From Metopolophium dirhodum (Eukaryota > Arthropoda > Insecta > Hemiptera > Aphididae): 64,000 bases of DNA. The stretch's first letter is position 1, and the number at the start of each line of letters is the position of its first letter. The position numbers and the translations under genes are program-made. Below, piece after piece: positions 62,401-64,000 of this stretch. The stretch is taken from contig NC_083563.1 in NCBI RefSeq assembly GCF_019925205.1, forward strand, positions 3,162,001 to 3,226,000, read 5' to 3'. Under the pieces are notes generated by a model that searched no databases, was not told the origin of the DNA, and saw only the letters and a program-made list of their open reading frames with translations.

Positions 62401-64000
62401 ACCGGAGAACGTATGCGTGTTACGGGTTTTGCTTTCAAAACCGGGTGAATATATGGGAGTAGTGGGTTTTGCATTCAAAACCGGATAACGTATATGGGTT
62501 ATGGGTTTTGCTTTCAAAACCGGGTGAATGTATGAGAGTAATGGGTCTTCTTTCAAAACCGGAGATTGTATGCGAGTAATGGGTTCTGCATTCAAAACCG
62601 GAGAACGTATGTGTGTTATGAATTTTGGTTTCAAAACTGAGAAGTTTTTGTATGGGATCAAGTGGTACGTTGGTAACATGGGTAATTTGTCTGTGTTTGT
62701 TATGGGTTTTGCTTTCAAAACCGGAGATTGTATGCGAGTAATGGGTTTTGCTTTCAAAACCGGAGACTGTATGCGAGTAATGGGTTTTGCTTTCAAAACC
62801 GGGTGAACGTATGCGTGTTACGAGTTTTGCATTCAAAACCGGGAGAATATATGGGAGTAGTGGGTTTTGCATTCAAAACCGGATAACGTATATGGGTTAT
62901 GGGTTTTGCTTTCAAAACCGGGTGAATGTATGAGAGTAATGGGTCTTCTTTCAAAACCGGAGATTGTATGCGAGTAATGGGTTCTGCATTCAAAACCGGA
63001 GAACGTATGTGTGTTATGAATTTTGGTTTGAAAACTGAGAAGTTTTTGTATGGGATGAAGTGGTACGTTGGTAACATGGGTAATTTGTCTGTGTTTGTTA
63101 TGGGTTTTGCTTTCAAAACCGGAGATTGTATGCGAGTAATGGGTTTTGCTTTCAAAACCGGAGACTGTATGTGAGTAATGGGTTTTGCTTTCAAAACCGG
63201 GTGAACGTATGCGTGTTACGAGTTTTGCTTTCAAAACCGGGTGAATATATGAGAGTAATAGGTTTTGCATTCAAAACCGGAGTACGTAAGCGTGTTATGG
63301 ATTTTGCTTTCAAAACTGGGAAAATTTTGTACGGGATTAAGTTATGTGTTGCGAACAGAGGTAATTTTGTGTGTTTGTTATGGGTTCTGAATTCAAAACC
63401 GGAGAATTTATGCGTGTTATGGGTTTTGTTTTCAAAACCGGAGATTATATGCGTGGTACGGGTTCTGCATTCAAAACCGGAGAACGTATGGGGGATATGG
63501 GTTTTGCTTTCAAAATCGGAGAGTATATGCGTGTTATGGGTTTTGCTTTCAAAACCAGAGAATGTATGCGTGTTATGGGTTCTGCATTCAAAACCGGATA
63601 ACGTATGTGTGTTATGAATTTTGGTTTCAAAACTGAAAAGTTTTTGTATGGGATTAAGTGGTACGTTGGTAACATGGGTAATTTGTCTGTGTTTGTTATG
63701 GGTTTTGCATTCAAAACCGGAGATTGTGGGCGACTAATGGATTTTGCATTCAAAACCAAAGAATGTATGGGGGTTATGGGTTTTGCTTTCAAAACCGGGT
63801 AAATGTATGAGAGCAATGGGTTTTGCTTTCAAAACCGGGTGAATGTATGAGAGCAATGGGTTTTGCTTTCAAAACCGGAGTTTATATGCGTGTTATGGGT
63901 TTTGCTTTCAAAACCGGAGATTGTATGCGAGTAATGGGTTCTGCATTCAAAACCGGAGAACGTATGTGTGTTATAAATTTTGGTTTCAAAACTGAGAAGT

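Larger units (their letters stand above)
48970..64000. repeat. 15-kb minisatellite array, 39-bp monomer with higher-order structure; continues past the window
   Basis: The basic monomer is 39 bp: ATGGGTTTTGCTTTCAAAAC followed by CGGAGATTGTATGCGAGTA, with recurrent variants (GCATTC for GCTTTC; GGAGAACGTATGCGTGTT; GGGATTATATGCGTGGTAC; GGGTGAATATATGAGAGTA). The most constant part is TTCAAAACCGG. Longer units of 83-84 bp are interspersed. The array begins gradually (diverged units from about 48975) and is still running at the last base. Because 39 is a multiple of 3 and the motif has few stops, frames on both strands look open (13-residue periods such as MGFAFKTGDCMRV, GFCFQNRRLYASN and VLLSKPENVCVLW). 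Stops recur whenever GGGTGA or GGATAA variants appear. I do not call genes here. Confidence 0.95.

Noticed and set aside
49666..63816. Dozens of overlapping open frames of 60-304 codons on both strands in the tandem array
   Set aside because: They are by-products of a 39-bp (13-codon) repeat. They overlap in several frames at once, start and stop wherever a variant unit introduces ATG or TGA/TAA, and repeat each other.
48970..64000. CRISPR-like array (short repeats with spacers)
   Set aside because: There are no unique spacers: the whole unit repeats, variation is scattered across the monomer, and the host is evidently a eukaryote.
48970..64000. Centromeric satellite with a CENP-B-box
   Set aside because: I see no match to the CENP-B box pattern in the monomer, and the likely host group has holocentric chromosomes.

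Overview
The window looks like AT-rich nuclear DNA from a hemipteran insect, most likely an aphid. This is inferred from its composition, the kinds of decayed transposons present, very short GT-AG introns, and one gene of a family I associate with aphid and other insect genomes. I see no rRNA, tRNA, bacterial operon or CRISPR array.

Layout. Positions 1-44800 are mainly intergenic or intronic sequence with almost no recognisable genes. It carries many short or decayed mobile elements: a mariner-like MITE (8767-9375), a hAT MITE (13002-13400), a foldback hairpin (15356-15518), a 5'-truncated LINE with a perfect 11-bp target-site duplication (17658-18038), a TIR element (18084-18628), a LINE ORF1 remnant (about 19080-20060, minus), a MULE-type transposase scrap (20520-20732), two copies of one interspersed repeat family (23195-24365 and 29250-30790, the second with a hAT element nested inside), a second LINE 3' scrap (24366-24610) and a probable TIR element at 26057-26924. 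Small G+C-richer islands (2220-2920, 3480-3960, 9870-9960, 14560-14960, 16387-16886, 17366-17541, 27000-27700, 38570-38890, 44260-44620) may be exons, promoters or foreign fragments. The best exon candidate is a 19-codon terminal exon at 9870-9929.

Positions 46096-48510 (minus) hold the only gene I can model well. It has three exons, and both introns (138 and 64 bp) have GT-AG ends with matching phases. The protein is about 737 residues, but exon 3 is broken by a one-base frame shift near 46863. It has a cysteine cluster, a basic segment and an RNase H/DDE-transposase-like arrangement of acidic motifs (FDLQ, YSDTCSGQN, and an H/E/D/H/E cluster). It is an uncharacterised insect family that I take to be transposase-related (inference). 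A 319-bp tandem duplication lies just downstream of its stop codon.

From about 48970 to the window edge, roughly 15 kb, the DNA is one tandem array. It is built of 39-bp monomers with interspersed longer units of about 84 bp. The array has higher-order structure: a 2.6-kb block is directly duplicated with near-identity, and a landmark variant unit recurs eight times at spacings of 1.3-2.6 kb. Because 39 bp is 13 codons, several frames on both strands stay open by chance of the motif, so the many overlapping ORFs are most likely not genes. This array, lying about 460 bp upstream of the start codon of the transposase-like gene, is the most striking structure in the window.
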